Below, in pieces: positions 35,475 to 47,478 of a stretch of 64,000 nucleotides of DNA. The first letter of the stretch is position 1. Each line of letters starts with the position of its first letter. Source of the stretch: Volvariella volvacea V23 (lineage: Eukaryota > Basidiomycota > Agaricomycetes > Agaricales > Pluteaceae). The stretch lies in the NCBI GenBank assembly GCA_000349905.1, contig KB722737.1, positions 581,327 to 645,326 on the forward strand, written 5' to 3'. Below the pieces are notes generated by a model. The model was given only the letters and a program-made list of their open reading frames with translations, did no database searches and was not told where the DNA came from. Both the position numbers and the translations under genes were made by a program.

Positions 35475-37916
35475 CTACAATCTACTAGCACCCTCCACAT
35501 CTCCTATCTCATCCTTACGCCCCTCTGATGCCGCTTTCGCCACAATCGCTTCCTTGACTGCTTTCAGTAGCTCTGCGGCCCGGGCAACATCCTCTGCATT
35601 ACTGCTCGCCACACGCTCGAGGTATTCCCGAGCGAGGAGTAAGTCCCCGTCGGGTATTTGCATCTGGTATTCGGCGACCTCCAAACAAGACTTGGCATAG
35701 TCTTGCACAGGTCGAACTGTATCCGACAGAAGTTTGTTGTTCAGGATCAAATTGACAACACAAGAAAAATGACACTCAACGATCAGCTTGGCAAACTTCT
35801 ACCACTTTTCGGTGATAGACAACGGACTCTGCGCGTCGGTTGAGGATTCGGTGGAGCCTAGCCAACCTTAATTTTATGTTTATTTCATGTGGGTCTGCTG
35901 TAATAAGGGCGCGCTTGAAGCATTCGATGGCGTCTGCATAGCTGCTCCCGGATATCAGCCGCAATTCATTGGTGAGAGACGAGAGAGGAGTAATTCAAAG
36001 TCACTGACCGGCCGATTTCCTCATAGCACATTGCTTGCGCTTGCCAAAGCCTGACGTCGTATGGTCTATCGTCATTGGTCAGTCGGGGGTATAAGAAGTT
36101 TAAGGGCACCTGACCGTAGGGCAGTAGCGTGTTGATAATAGTGGAGCGCGTAATTATGCATGCTGAGAAGCTCGTAGGCTTGGCCTAGACCATACCATGC
36201 TCTGTAATCCTTCCTGTTGACATCTGAAGAATAGCTCAGCCCGGTTCAGTGGTGTGGTTCGTTAAATCACGCACCCACGGCTCGACGGTAGGCTTCGATA
36301 GCCGCATGTGAGTTCTTCATTTCCACATACTCATGGCCCATTAAAGTCCATGCGGAAAGATACGTTCGATCTAGCTGTGTGGCCCGACGGAAATACTTGA
36401 CGGCTTTTTCATGCTCAGATCGGAGGGAATAATGGTTTCCTGTTTGTAAAAAGGACTTAACATAACCATAAGGCGCAAGTGCGGATCTCTTACCAACGAG
36501 GCAGCAAACTTCTGGCCGGTCCTTATCCAGCGCTAGGAATTCCTGGGCAAGCCTTGACAACTTGATAGAATTTTCCGTGACATACAATATGTTAGAGAAT
36601 ACATCTACATCATCGATACGATATGGATCCAACGAAAGAATTCTCTCGAACTGAATTTCTGCTTCACCGAAGTCTGTGGGGTTGTTTGCTTTTTTACGGG
36701 GAACGAGAATAGAAGAATCACTGACCATGCAAATGATAAAGCACGCATGCGCGCAGACTCATAATCCACAAGCTATGAGGAAAGAGATCCTGGTGCAATA
36801 ACTGGTCACATAATGTTAGTTCTTGCTCTGAGGGATTATGCAATTCATTCAAGGTCCGAATTTGGAATAAAATGAGTAACGGGTGGTTAGGTGGAAGGCG
36901 TATCAGCGGTAGGAGTGATGATAACTAACGAGGCAGGATTAGTGAGTGTCGCTATCAAAAGGACAATCATTAACCTCTTCGCCATCACCAATGCAGCTTC
37001 CTAGTAATGTCCATGCCGACCAATTCCACGGAAAGGCGGCGATCGACAGTATGGCAGCTTCAATCGCTTCTTCTCGTCGAGATAAGCGTGAGAGGAAGAG
37101 TGCCTTGCTGTATAAGGTCGTCAGTTGCTGTCGACATAAATAAAACAGACCAGATTCACAGGAACAAGAGCCATGGATCAGTAGCATCGTGGACGGCTTC
37201 CATCAGGGTAGGAAGCAAGGTGTTTATGGGGGTTGAAGGTTGCTGTCTATTATCTGTAGGATGATCTATCGCTCCAAAGCTCGGGAACGTGGTCACGGAA
37301 CGTACTGTCGAGCTTATGCCAATCCCTCAGGGCGGCCTTCTCGCCTACCTGACGCGAGTTTGAGGACAAACGCGCTCGAACTGGGCCATAACTCACGATG
37401 AACTGGCTATAGATGTACAAGAACCGAGCCTTCAAACTCCCGCAATCTCGTAGGGTGTATACAGCACGGCGGAATTCCTTAGATTCCACGCAGTTACGAG
37501 CTGCGACCAATGTATCTGCCTCTTGTGCTTCCATGGCCGAGTCAACTGTATCAGGCCTTGGGCGCGCAAGGAGTGCATGAGGATAGGATGGTATCGTAAG
37601 AGGTATTGACTCCGGGCCAATGGCTGGGGTAGCAGGCGGCTCGGCGAACACAGGAGCTGGATTGGGGGATCGGCTTCGAGCGGGGGTAGAGGTCGAGAAT
37701 CCCTCAGGAGGGGGCGATCGCGATATGTGATGACGTTTGGACTCTGGTATTGAAAGTAGGAGTTCCGATGCCCTGCCACATATCAACAAGTGTGCGCGGA
37801 TTAATGTCCTTCACGCACCATTTTGACGCGACGGTTAAGCCTCGGTCAGAGCACTCCTTGACCGCATTTCGAAGTTCAGATACCATTTGATGATCTACAG
37901 GTATTATGGATGTCAT
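35475..37916 (-). CDS. CDC23: Anaphase-promoting complex subunit 8 (Cdc23), TPR protein
   Basis: TPR scaffold subunit of the APC/C ubiquitin ligase. The N-terminal exon ([20 protein letters not shown]) matches the Apc8 opening. It is followed by [14 protein letters not shown] and a Ser/Pro-rich insert (about 37730-37560). Then come [20 protein letters not shown] and TPR units: [40 protein letters not shown], the hallmark [20 protein letters not shown] with [20 protein letters not shown] and IEAYRRAV, and later exons up to a final repeat near 35640 ([20 protein letters not shown]). Many introns, some between TPR helices. The order of repeats is that of Cdc23, not Cdc16 or Cdc27. Confidence 0.92.
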
Positions 37917-38179
37917 TTTTGCTGCGACACGAATCGTCCGTTGTGAGGTAAGGCCACCAATAAAAGTCGCGTTGTGGTATTGGAGTGTGTTACGCGTGAC
38001 ACGTTAATCACGTTACACCCAGGCTTCCTGGCATGTGGGTTGTAATGTCTTCTTCGCCTCCACCAGTGCGACTCTCGTCAACCCCATTCCCCGCATTCAA
38101 ACCTTGACTGCATTGTGCAGCAGGAACTGGACTGCCTCCGCCGACGAACCATCCCCAGAGGCGGAGTCTGCCACGAAGA

Positions 38180-39104
38180 ATGCTGATAGTCCTCGCAATC
38201 GCCGTTGTCACCTTGTGCGCACTTCGCATATATACAATTCTTCCTGCTGGGCGAAAACAAACGTGGGCACAACCAAAGGCGGGCAGGCCAAGCACGCTGG
38301 CGGTGTTCTTAGGTTCCGGTGAGTGTTGGCTTGTCCGCCCAGACATTCTACACCGTTGAATTGCTTACTCTTGGTGTTTAGGTGGCCACACAAATGAAGC
38401 CCTTCGCTTGATTTCTGCATTAGACTTTAGTCGTTACTCGAGGAGAATATATATTACTTCCGACGGGGATGACCTTAGCGCACAACAGGCTATTGCTTTG
38501 GAATCATCAAAGGCCTCGCAGTCTAAACCAGGAACTGTTCGTACGCAAGCGTGTTATCGACTTTTCACTGAAACATCGTCACCTCGTTAACAGGGCACCT
38601 CTGCGTATACCATCCTATCCATTCCCCGCGCGCGGCATGTCCATCAACCGCTCATCACGACACCGCGTACTTTCTGCCGATCCTTGTGGTTCGCAATATA
38701 CCATGTGACAATCGCCCCAATACTGAGTTCTGGAGACCCGCGGACTTTATTTGCTGATGCGCTAGTATTGAATGGACCCGGTACTTGTCTTGTGCTCTGC
38801 GTAGCCGTATATCTGAACAAGGTCAGGTCCGAGGATTTAAGCAACGACAATCATATTGAAAATAATGGAGTTAGTTCATTGGGTTGCCAGCCCCTAGATT
38901 ACTTTATATCGAATCGTTTGCCCGTGTAAGGGCCTTGTCCCTTTCGGGGAAACTCTTGCGGCCGTTTGTCGATAGGTGAGATTTTCATCCCACATTTACT
39001 CTCTTTTACCCTTTGATTCCGATCTACCCCGCAGATTTATTGTTCAGTGGCCTCAAGCACTTGAAGACCGAAGCCGAGGTGAATGTTATGGCTGGCTTGT
39101 GTAG
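38180..39104 (+). CDS. ALG14: ALG14, membrane subunit of UDP-GlcNAc transferase
   Basis: ER-membrane partner that anchors catalytic Alg13 for adding the second GlcNAc to dolichol-PP-GlcNAc. Starts MLIVLAIAVVTLCALRIYTI, a single N-terminal membrane helix. The joint G|GTG-GCC at about 38321/38382 makes LAVFLGSGGHTNEALRLISA, the family's glycosyltransferase-like loop. Next come RRIYITSDGDDLSAQQA, FADALVLNGPGTCLVLCVAV and, after an intron whose best acceptor is the AG before TTCATTGGG, FIGLPAPRLLYIESFARVRA with LSLSGKLLRPFVDR. The last exon gives FIVQWPQALEDRSRGECYGW, then LV and TAG at 39102-39104. Length is about 230 residues, normal for ALG14. About 260 bases from divergent APC8. Confidence 0.93.
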
Positions 39105-39491
39105 AGCGGGGACGTGGCCAAATCATCCCAGGAGGATTCTGCTCAATAAGCTGTTCACTTTGCCAAGATTTTTACCTTACGACGTCACGTCAACCAGCTC
39201 GACTGCTGGAATTGATTATCAGAGTGTACCCCTTCCGAGATTAGGAAACCCCATTCAACCGGCTTGACAAGTAGATTTTCCAGGGAAGTTCCAGCATTCC
39301 TTCGGGCAATGAGCGTTGTCTTGGCATTCGAAAGCCAATCATTACATCTTCGCTCGGGTGCATAGGGAGATGTGGGGATATATTACTTCGGAGGATGTAG
39401 TGAGCCAAGAAAAGAGCTATCTTTAGACGACGACACGAGTACCGCATTCAACTGATGCAACATGACATGGGACGAAAACATACAGCAACAA
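39105..39491. other. Convergent intergenic region
   Basis: About 390 bases between the stops of ALG14 (+) and U2AF35 (-); no gene recognised. Confidence 0.4.
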
Positions 39492-40385
39492 TCACTTCCT
39501 GGTCCAACGGTCCTCACCATCACGGTGACCGCCTCTTCTGGGGCTGGCACTTCGTCCACGACCACCCTCCCGCTTGCTTGGCTCCCAGCCAACCGCACCA
39601 CCTTGATTCGTTGGGGGATTAAGCTTCCTCTCCAGTCGCTGACCATGACGCAGTTGGCGGACCAGTTCTTTAGAAGCGAGACGTAGATGCATAAAATTAC
39701 AGAATCCACCGCGATTGCACTCTCCGTTTTCATTTTGTCGACAGCAGGCTTCACGGAAATCGGTCACTGGTGATAGTTCAGCGTAGAGCGGTCGACCTGA
39801 AACCTAATTATAACACTGTACAATTGGATGAGACAGTTGACATACCTGCATACCACCGCTGATTGCAGCTATCCACAGCAGCCTGCGCCTCAGTCTCCCA
39901 TTCATAACGGGCGTAAACATTTCCTATCAGATGGTCTCCGACGTTGTCGCACACCTATGGGAGCTGTCAGCAACTGAACTCCGCAAGGGTAATGTATACC
40001 CACGTGTAATTCCAGTAGGTGGCCAAACTTTGCCAGCTCGCAATACAAATCTTCATAGACCGCATCAAAGCCTTCTTGCAGCTCCTTTTCGGTCAATTTA
40101 CATACAGGATCATGGGCTGGGTTATGATACACATTAGGAAGTAGGATGGTTTGTGAAAATGGGGGCTTGATATGTTTGCGCGAGCAACGGTCGCCGTGTC
40201 TGCAAGCGCCGATCTGAAAACGCAATGAGTGACGAGGATCCTTACGGCAAGCCATGGACAGCACCTTGTAGTAGAAAGAGCAGTTAACACGGTCCTGCTC
40301 GGTACCAAAGATGTTTGCCTGAGGGTGACAGTGAGAACCTATTGGAGAAATCAAAAACAGCAGAACTCACCAGATGAGAAGCCAT
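39492..40385 (-). CDS. U2AF1: U2AF 35-kDa subunit (3' splice-site recognition)
   Basis: Splicing factor small subunit that recognises the AG at 3' splice sites. Start MASHL (ATG at 40383-40385), then after an intron ANIFGTEQDRVNCSFYYK and, across the intron ending in TTTTCAG, IGACRHGDRCSRKHIKPPFS. That is zinc finger 1 (CX7CX5CX3H type). The U2AF-homology RRM follows: CDNVGDHLIGNVYARYEWET, then GRPLYAELSPVTDFREACCR, and zinc finger 2 (CCRQNENGECNRGGFC with NFMH). A short Arg/Gly/Ser tail (GGRGRSASPRRGGHRDGE) replaces the longer RS tail of animals. Strongly conserved through the RNA-contact residues, including the Ser of CSRKH. Typically essential. Confidence 0.95.
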
Positions 40386-40600
40386 GACGAGTAGTGAGTG
40401 ATTCACAACAAGAGTCGTTGAACCAATCACTGCACGAACAACCCTAGAAATTTCGGCTGACTCAGCAAGTCTCGGCGTTTCCCGATCTTTCCTCAGGTTT
40501 CTGGTCACCAGCAAGATTAATGGGTGAGTAGAGGGGCCTCACAAGGACCGCTAGAGTGTATCGAGCTGGTTTAATTCCGCTGTTACGTGTCTTGCACACG

Positions 40601-41523
40601 CTAGCAATGGAACAGGAAATGAGCAGGGCAGGAGAACACCATTCCACTGATCGCATGCCCAGACCGTGCTCGAAGCCGTCACGGTTAGTGGGAAGGGCCC
40701 CGGGAACAAAAGATTTAAATCCTCTCTGTCAGTCAAAAATCATGGAATCTTGACCTATGGCTCTTTCCCCGCTTCTGATGGAATTGTTGCTGCAGAACCA
40801 AATCCTCCGAAGAAGCATCACCACAAAGTAGGAACATCTTTCGTGCCAGACGGGGTAAGGACGCAGCATGAGCTGATTGTTCTAAGCGCTGACGATTATC
40901 ATAAGTGTCCGATAAGTATGTATGAAATTATCGATATACTCCATAATCTTAAAGCTCCATTGGGGGGTCCTGAAGATTTTCTGGGCATTCGAGCATTCAG
41001 GCTCATGGAGCAGGTGTCGGGATTTTACAGCCTTGGGCTGGTCATAATGCGATCTACCTTCGCACTTTTGATGGTGATCATCACCCGTCGTATCCCATGC
41101 AACCTTGGCTTCCCCTCAAAGTGGGAGCATCGCACCATTGGGGTAGACACGCCCGACGTTTTATTCCCTTTATACATGTGTCGAGTCGAAAACCAAGAAC
41201 TTCTGGCTTGTGAAATCAACGCGCAACTACGGATATGACTATCTACCCCCGTGCGTGTAGGGATAATCAAAGTGCTCGGATACTTTTCTACACACTCCCC
41301 CGAGCTGGCTATTGCAGCTTTTCGTGAGTATGCACACACCTTGTTCCTGGTACGCACAGCCTTCGGGTATCTGAGCGAGCCCCAGAGTGGTGGTGTCGAA
41401 CATAAACGTGCAATGCTCATCCCACTCACCGTTGCATTGTTAGCGATGCTCTTGGCACTACTTCTTCGGGCTTCTAATTCGCAAGCTGGCGCTGCAGCTC
41501 TGGATGACGAAAAATCAGTCTGA
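40601..41523 (+). CDS. Possible gene: hypothetical protein with C-terminal membrane helix
   Basis: Unresolved. Open blocks on the + strand run from about 40601 (MEQEMSRAGEHHSTD) through 40666-41238 (FPASDGIVAAEPNPPKKHHH, PLGGPEDFLGIRAFRLMEQ) to 41251-41523. The end reads HKRAMLIPLTVALLAMLLAL, a clear hydrophobic helix, then a short acidic tail (GAAALDDEKSV). Candidate introns: 40927-40965 (GTATGT...AAAG) and 41326-41367 (GTGAGT...GCACAG). A lumenal domain plus one C-terminal helix would suit a small ER protein such as a PIG-X/Pbn1-type subunit, but I cannot match the diagnostic motifs. The exon structure is uncertain. Divergent from U2AF35 by about 215 bases. Confidence 0.35.
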
Positions 41524-42101
41524 TCTGTAGAATATTCGTGAGAAGTTAGACAGGAACCAAGTCAGAATAATCGATGGCATCCCACGCTTGCATCTCCTAT
41601 TCACTCCCCGAAGAGCATTGACCGTAAGCATATCGGTCCGCACATGCGCTCTCGTGATTTACTTCTATGTATTGGTCAGTCTGTACCCTCGAATTCTTTG
41701 ACGTGCATGGCCAAATCCATGTTGTAAACAGAGGGAGTGTCGTATTTGCTTATGGAACATCGCCAACGTAAACCTCTCTAACCTCGAGCGCCACAATGGC
41801 AAGTGCCAAGAAATATTGAAATTGAATGGTTCGAAGATCCACATCGATTCTGCTCGGCAACCTACACAAAACGACAGATTGCCGGAATTCCGATACCAAC
41901 TGGCGGACCGGACAAGGAGATTGGGTTTTATATCGATGTCGACGTCACGAATGCGCGTGAATAGCGGTGATATTACATGTCATAATCATGAATTCAAAGA
42001 AAGGAAAGATACACAGCATGAATCTCATATGCAAAGGCTACTGGTATATCTAGGTGTGAATAATACAATAAATTAGTCCGAGTAGTACAATTCCTCATCT
42101 C
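41524..42101. other. Intergenic; no supported gene
   Basis: About 580 bases. A + strand open frame (about 41740-42076) includes a Cys/His-containing stretch (CRICLWNIANVNLSNLERHN) that loosely recalls a zinc finger. There is no clear start, promoter context or conserved continuation, so I do not call it a gene. Confidence 0.35.
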
Positions 42102-43573
42102 TCATGCCCTTCTAGGTGGTTCCCAAGACATAAATGAATCGTCGCAGGAAACAGGCGAACTTGACACTGCTGGCATTAAATCCCACGATCGCATACCATG
42201 TAAGGACTGAGGGGATATCGTCGTCCCAGGTAGCTGTCTACAGGCTGCCGGGTTATAATGTGCAGGATGGGCCATATTTCCGGGGATGGCTGATTGGGAA
42301 CGCTCCTGAGTAGGAAGTGGTGCAGAAAGCTCCTCGGGGGGAGTTGCGATATTTCCTAAAGCGTTTCTGTGAACAGAAAATCATAAGCCCCATGCATACT
42401 TTGTGTGAAAAGAATCCAACTCACGTAGCGAAGGTGTCAAGATCAGCTATACGCTGATTAAGGAGGCAATTTGCCCCCATGTGATGGCTCGCAGACCGTG
42501 CAAGTACATCAGCTGCCTTGCGTAGTCGAAGTGATAGCTCCAGAACGACGTTGTAGCTGGAGGGCTCGTGCAAGCAGCCGCAGTGCCCGCTCTGTGGCTT
42601 GATAAAACACGAATCGTGTGATTGGCCATCTTTGGCGAGATTGCCGTAAGGGGAATCGTCACAACCCATCAAACCGGGATAGGTTAAAAACATGGAAGTT
42701 AGATCGTACTCCTGGGCCATCTCTGGATGACCGGCGATCGCCACTTGCGGATGGGGATATTCCTCTGTTGGTGTCATAGTCGATGGTGAGGGTGTGCTCT
42801 GTGGCGAGCCGCCAAAATAAGGTGAATGGGAGGCCGGAGATTGAAGTGCGATGGAAGGAGGGTATACGTTCTGTCCCTTGGGGGGACAATGTGTGGTAGG
42901 AGATTGACTTCCATGCTCTATTTTGTCCGATTGTGGAGAAGGGGGGGAAGTCGACGCAGTTCCTTGATCTGTGGGTGCACTGCTACTGGCTCTTGCTTGT
43001 GCCCGTGAATGCCATTTGTCAAATTCTTCCCCATTGCCGCCCGCTTGCACCCAACGTGGGTGTGGTTTATTTTTGAGCTACGAGGTGGATATTAGACTAT
43101 GCTCATCATCATCAAGAACCGCGCTTACTTCGCGAATCACCCCCTCCAGTTCTGCAACACGTTTTAGAAGTCTCGAGTTTTCATCTTGGGAGTCCGACCT
43201 CTGACTAGGGTCATCTACTTCATAAACACACAAGCCAGTCTAGTACAGGGTTTGAGTTTCTACCTCAAGGGAATAGCTTAGGGTGTACTCACGAGACCCA
43301 GTTGCGTGCAGCGTGCACAGGCAGGGCGTTTCCTATCACACTAGAAGGATTGAGCTAGTTTTCCTTAAAGAGAGAAGACCACTGTATACCATTCTCTTAG
43401 ATGTATGGCAGTTGAGGCATGATTGAGTGGTGCGATTGCGACGCCTATGCCCGAGTTAAATCAAGCGGGGAATGCTACGCCTATTGCACTCACCTCTTGC
43501 GGTGGTCGCCGTCAGAAGCAGCTGTAGCATCGGACGCGGAGCGCTTTTTGCGAGTGATGGGCTCAGAAGACAT
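42102..43573 (-). CDS. Second Zn2Cys6 transcription factor (short, Pro/Ser-rich)
   Basis: Begins MSSEPITRKKRSASDATAAS with a basic nuclear-localisation stretch (RKKR, HRKRRR). The zinc cluster is split over three exons: QSCLNCHTSKRM, CDRKRPACARCTQLGL and TGLCVYEVDDP, giving CX2CX6CX6CX2C plus the last Cys. A short coiled coil follows (SRLLKRVAELEGVIREV) for dimerisation. The body is low-complexity Ser/Pro/Gln with no fungal_trans domain. A Cys/His motif lies near 42570 (SGHCGCLHEPS) and a helical block in LELSLRLRKAADVLARSAS. The final exon ends DSFMSWEPPRRA at 42102-42104. The layout (zinc cluster, heptad linker, disordered region, conserved short C-terminal helix) is common among basidiomycete regulators of unknown target. 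Confidence 0.82.
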
Positions 43574-46248
43574 GGTAACTGGTAAGGAATAGGCTGGGGT
43601 TGAGGGATGAGAAGTGCAAGGGAGATACACTATGTACAGTATTTGTACGAGCACTAGGTCTTGGCGCTCCGAGCGACTGGCTGAAAAGGGAAATCTCAGA
43701 AACGTTATAGAATCGAAGGCGTCAACAAGATATCCAACACTAGATGTCAGGGCACAAGGAACCGAGGGAAAACCGAGTATTTCCAACTTTCCATGATGTC
43801 GGGAGACCATATCAGAACTACATACGTGGGAAGTGAAAGGCATGGAGTTATGGATGAGGACTTCTAGTTGTGACGGCAGTACCACATTGGTCAATGAACC
43901 AAACAGCGCCAGAAAATCGGAGAAGAAGTCATGAATCAGATCCGTCAGAGGCATCGAAGACAAGGGCAGTACACGTTAAGACATCACGCTCGAACCTGGA
44001 TCCGACAAGTCACATCAAGTTTGCAAACTAGACAAACATACTCACGTCCCCCCACTTGATCGACGGTTGCTACATCTTTATCTTCACGTGCATTTGGCCG
44101 CCGAAAGTCCATGGCACAATCCTGGTCTGGGCGACCCCCTCATCGTGGCCCACTGCATCCAAACACCGAGGACGCATCTATACCAAATCAAGTCGCCTCG
44201 CCGCTTTTGCAGATGCGTCCGACTCGGGTAGGAAGCCCCCTCCTTCGATTTCAAGCATGGTCTTGGCCCTTGATAAGATTGGGCCAATTAGCGTCTTAGT
44301 TTGGCTGTCGTTGCATTGTGCAGCTATCCTCCCCCCTGCCTGCATATAATTTTTTGTTTTTGCGTCCCTTGGTAGAATTACATTCAGGTTCAAAGCTGTT
44401 TGCGTACCTCCCCCCATCGTGACATTACCGTCCAATCCCACAGATTGAGTTGGCTGAGATTGGCTGACTCCTCCTGACCCAGTTCTCACTTGCCCGAGAC
44501 AGCTGTAGACAGCGATAGAGCCCATCATCGGCATTCTTTTACCTCACAATCCATTGACAGATGGGGCTGATGCTTCATTTCGCTACCAGCATTATCGGGC
44601 GGTGATGTTTGCTATTGCCCTCTATGAACGTGGCTCTGCAAAACATTTGCCATTGTTTGGTTACCAGTATTTGATTTCCTCGGATTTCTTGTCCTTGCCT
44701 GAATGCTGTCTGCTCTGCAGGGTCACCCACCTCTGGGTGCGACGTTGCCTATGCTTTGTTCTGCGTGCTATCGTATCGCCAGCTGAAATGCGCTAATCAC
44801 GGCAACGCCTGCTCCGCGGCAGCGTCCCCCAGCTCTCCTTGGGTGACGGAAACATTATCCCCTTGCTGATGCAGCGGCACTGCTTTTCATTTTCAGGGCT
44901 GGCGTAGTAATCAGTTCTTTCAGTGCCACGTACTCCCTGGCCATTGGAATCTTACCTGCCCTGCACACCTTGATTCCCATTGTCCTTTATGGGTATGAAG
45001 GTTCCAAGCAAGAGGAGTGCTAGACGTCAACTCCTTGACCCCACAAGGAGCTCACTACATTGCATCATAGTGAATATAAGGCACCAATTTCATCTTCTTG
45101 TTTCATTCCAGGTGCTATCTATCTGATCATGATCTGCACTTGCGGCATGCAATGTCCTTTGCAATTCTCTACTCGCGTTTGTGAAATTTTGCTCAACATG
45201 TGATCCTCTCCAACTCCGTTTGATGAACGTTCTATAGGCCTGGCCATACACTGTACGATAACCAAGGAATTGCCGCCCCGCCCCGATACTGGTTCCAAAG
45301 TCCCATCAAATTCACCCTTCAAACCTGCATACCCATAACGCGTGATGAATCACGAAGCTTTGCACCTTTCAGGACAGGACATTCCCAACGAAAGCCGCGA
45401 CCATCAGTTAGTAAGTGATTAGCATGGGGCCGCTTGATGCCACATCCACATGCCGTGCATTTTCAATGGGCGCCTTGCAGGGTTGTTCGTGACTACAGGA
45501 CAACACCCCACAAGGCCTCAATTGTTGGGGCACTTTTCCTCCGCTCAGGCAAACGGAGTCTTTCTTGGTATGTTTGTATATGGGTTGATAACTACATCCA
45601 AGCAAGGTACCTGCGGCACACTTAAATCATATTCCTAATTGCCTACGGCACCCAAATACTCGTCCTTGTGCCTGTATCTCTCGCCGGCGGAAATTACATC
45701 TTGCGTATGACATCAGCCCCTTGCATTTACTTCTTTGGAAAGGACCATTCCGAGAAAATGTCGACACATACGACTGTCTCCGCCGCCTGCCTCAGTATGA
45801 ACCGCAGTTTTGGTTCGACACTAGCAATGTTATGCAAAGACACAGCCTGCATTCGATGTCAAGCTAACAATTAAGCAAATCGACATTGACCACGGAATTG
45901 ATTTCCAGAGTGCAAATTTTGATAGTACTGCGCAATCCTGCGCAGAAAAAAGGGAAGGAAAATAAATCCTTAGATGGCTATCCGGATTGTAATTCCAGCA
46001 CTCTGGCGTACAAGAGGAGGGGTAGAGGGTTGTAGGGCTGTGAATCATTCTTCCAGGGAGCCACAACAAAGATAGACAGGATAAAGTAGGTCTTCGGGTC
46101 CCACAGATGAGAAAAGTAGTCACTCAGGGTGCATGAGAATGCAGTGCGATAGTTTGGCTCGTAGCACGAGTTCAATTGTGTATCAAAGGTACAGTGGTAG
46201 TAACATTTGTAGTAGTTTTAAACAAAACAGATTAGTCCTAAATTACAT
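43574..46248. other. 2.7 kb gene-poor region
   Basis: Upstream of the second Zn2Cys6 factor and downstream of the carrier-like gene. The longest frame is a 118-codon minus-strand ORF at 44178-44534 (starting MPMMGSIAVYSCLGQVRTGS), without recognised motifs and with another frame open opposite it. C/T-rich leader-like stretches occur at 44030-44180. Plausibly long regulatory sequence or 5' UTR of the transcription factor. No tRNA, repeat array or transposon features found. Confidence 0.4.
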
Positions 46249-47478
46249 TTAAGCAAACGCACTGGCCAGGCCGCCGAGCAACGTGATCCACCATGCGCGA
46301 TACAATGCTGGGTAACCTTCTTCAGATATGATCCTCTTTGCGCAATCAACTAATCCGAGGTAGGGGTCGGCCTCGTTACGCAAGCTAGTGAAAACATGCG
46401 TCAGCCAGTGATCACGGAATGGTGATGGCCCAATCTCACCCAATTACATCCTCATCAGTTCCCGCGTACTCCAGGCCTTCCTCGGCATCACCTTCAACCT
46501 CTTGATTCACCGAATTGTACTCGGCAGATGCATGATTTCGCTGTACTGCCAGTCTTGTCGCAATCACCTCTAGTGGTGCCAACACGGCTGTGCAGATAAC
46601 AACCACCAAGGCATAGACAGCGAGGTTGAAGAAAGATACATCTTCTAGGGTAGGGTGATTGGTCTTGGCCAAAGAGGGTAAGAGTAATCGATGTGCAGGG
46701 CCTAAAATTAGGACAACAACGGTGATGTGCAAGACCTCAGCAGCTAGAAGCCCGGGGGTCAGGTAGAGTATCCACGGTCGCCGGCGCTCTGTTGGTGTCA
46801 ATAAAATTCGAAGAGCTCGAGTGGCTTGCAAATAGCCAAGTTTGTGTGGGGTGGTTATAGATCTGCAGGCAAGGTTAACAGCCGGTTGAATTAAGGATAA
46901 GATGAACCTGTACCGATATGTGATGATAGCCGTTGGTAGAGATATGAGCATTATGGCAATACTGTAAGCGAGCGTTCCCTGACGAGGCCCTAAGTGTTAT
47001 GGACCAGTGTATTGTGATCGGGGTGACATACCAAAACGCCCACGACGGGGGCTCTGTACGCGCCATGGCGAGGATTGGGAGCATCCAGAAACACTATTAT
47101 TAGCGCGGTAACCACTGCCGAGCTGATCAAAGTAGGCACTGCGAGTTGATAAGCCCATAGTTGCTATACGCGCGATCTGGGACTCACTAAGACCCTTATA
47201 CAACCCGGTCCAACCCTACACAGATCAGTGTTAGATATAGATCAGACAGTCCTCTCTAGGCATCGCACCTCAAGTCTGTAAACTCTGACCATCATCTGGA
47301 AGTACGAGCGGATGATAGGTCCAGTGTGCGGCTGCGCGCCGCCTTCCGAGTCCAGCTGCAGACCTTTGGGGTTGTAGTTCGCGCGAAACCTGACGAGAAT
47401 GCCAGTGAACGGCACCACAATCGCAAGGCTGATTGCCAACGAAGGAATAAGTATCAGAAATTCATAGAAGTTGAGCAT
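46249..47478 (-). CDS. Mitochondrial carrier-like membrane protein (divergent)
   Basis: Starts MLNFYEFLILIPSLAISLAI with a hydrophobic helix, PFTGILVRFRANYNPKGLQL, then a joint giving GWTGLYKGL, the carrier-type 'G-x-x-G-L-Y-K/R-G' motif. Middle exons hold helices AYSIAIMLISLPTAIITYR, LTPGLLAAEVLHITVVVLIL and VYALVVVICTAVLAPLEVIA with TRLAVQRN, a 'P-L-E-V-I-x-T-R' carrier signature. The C-terminus is YLGLVDCAKRIISEEGYPAL with YRAWWITLLGGLASAFA, a third carrier-like repeat edge. The Px(D/E)xx(K/R) signature is present only in part, so this is a diverged member common in basidiomycetes. Substrate unknown. About four introns. Confidence 0.7.

Noticed and set aside
41740..41830. Possible zinc finger (CRICLWNIANVNLSNLERHN)
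   Set aside because: Spacing does not fit a C2H2 or BED finger and the surrounding frame has no supported start or end.
41824..41842. tRNA-like B box (GGTTCGAAGATCC)
   Set aside because: Has extra bases in the loop and no acceptor or anticodon stem nearby.
44178..44534. 118-codon minus-strand frame as a separate gene
   Set aside because: No motif, no clear splice partners, and an alternative frame is open opposite; kept only as a possible leader ORF.
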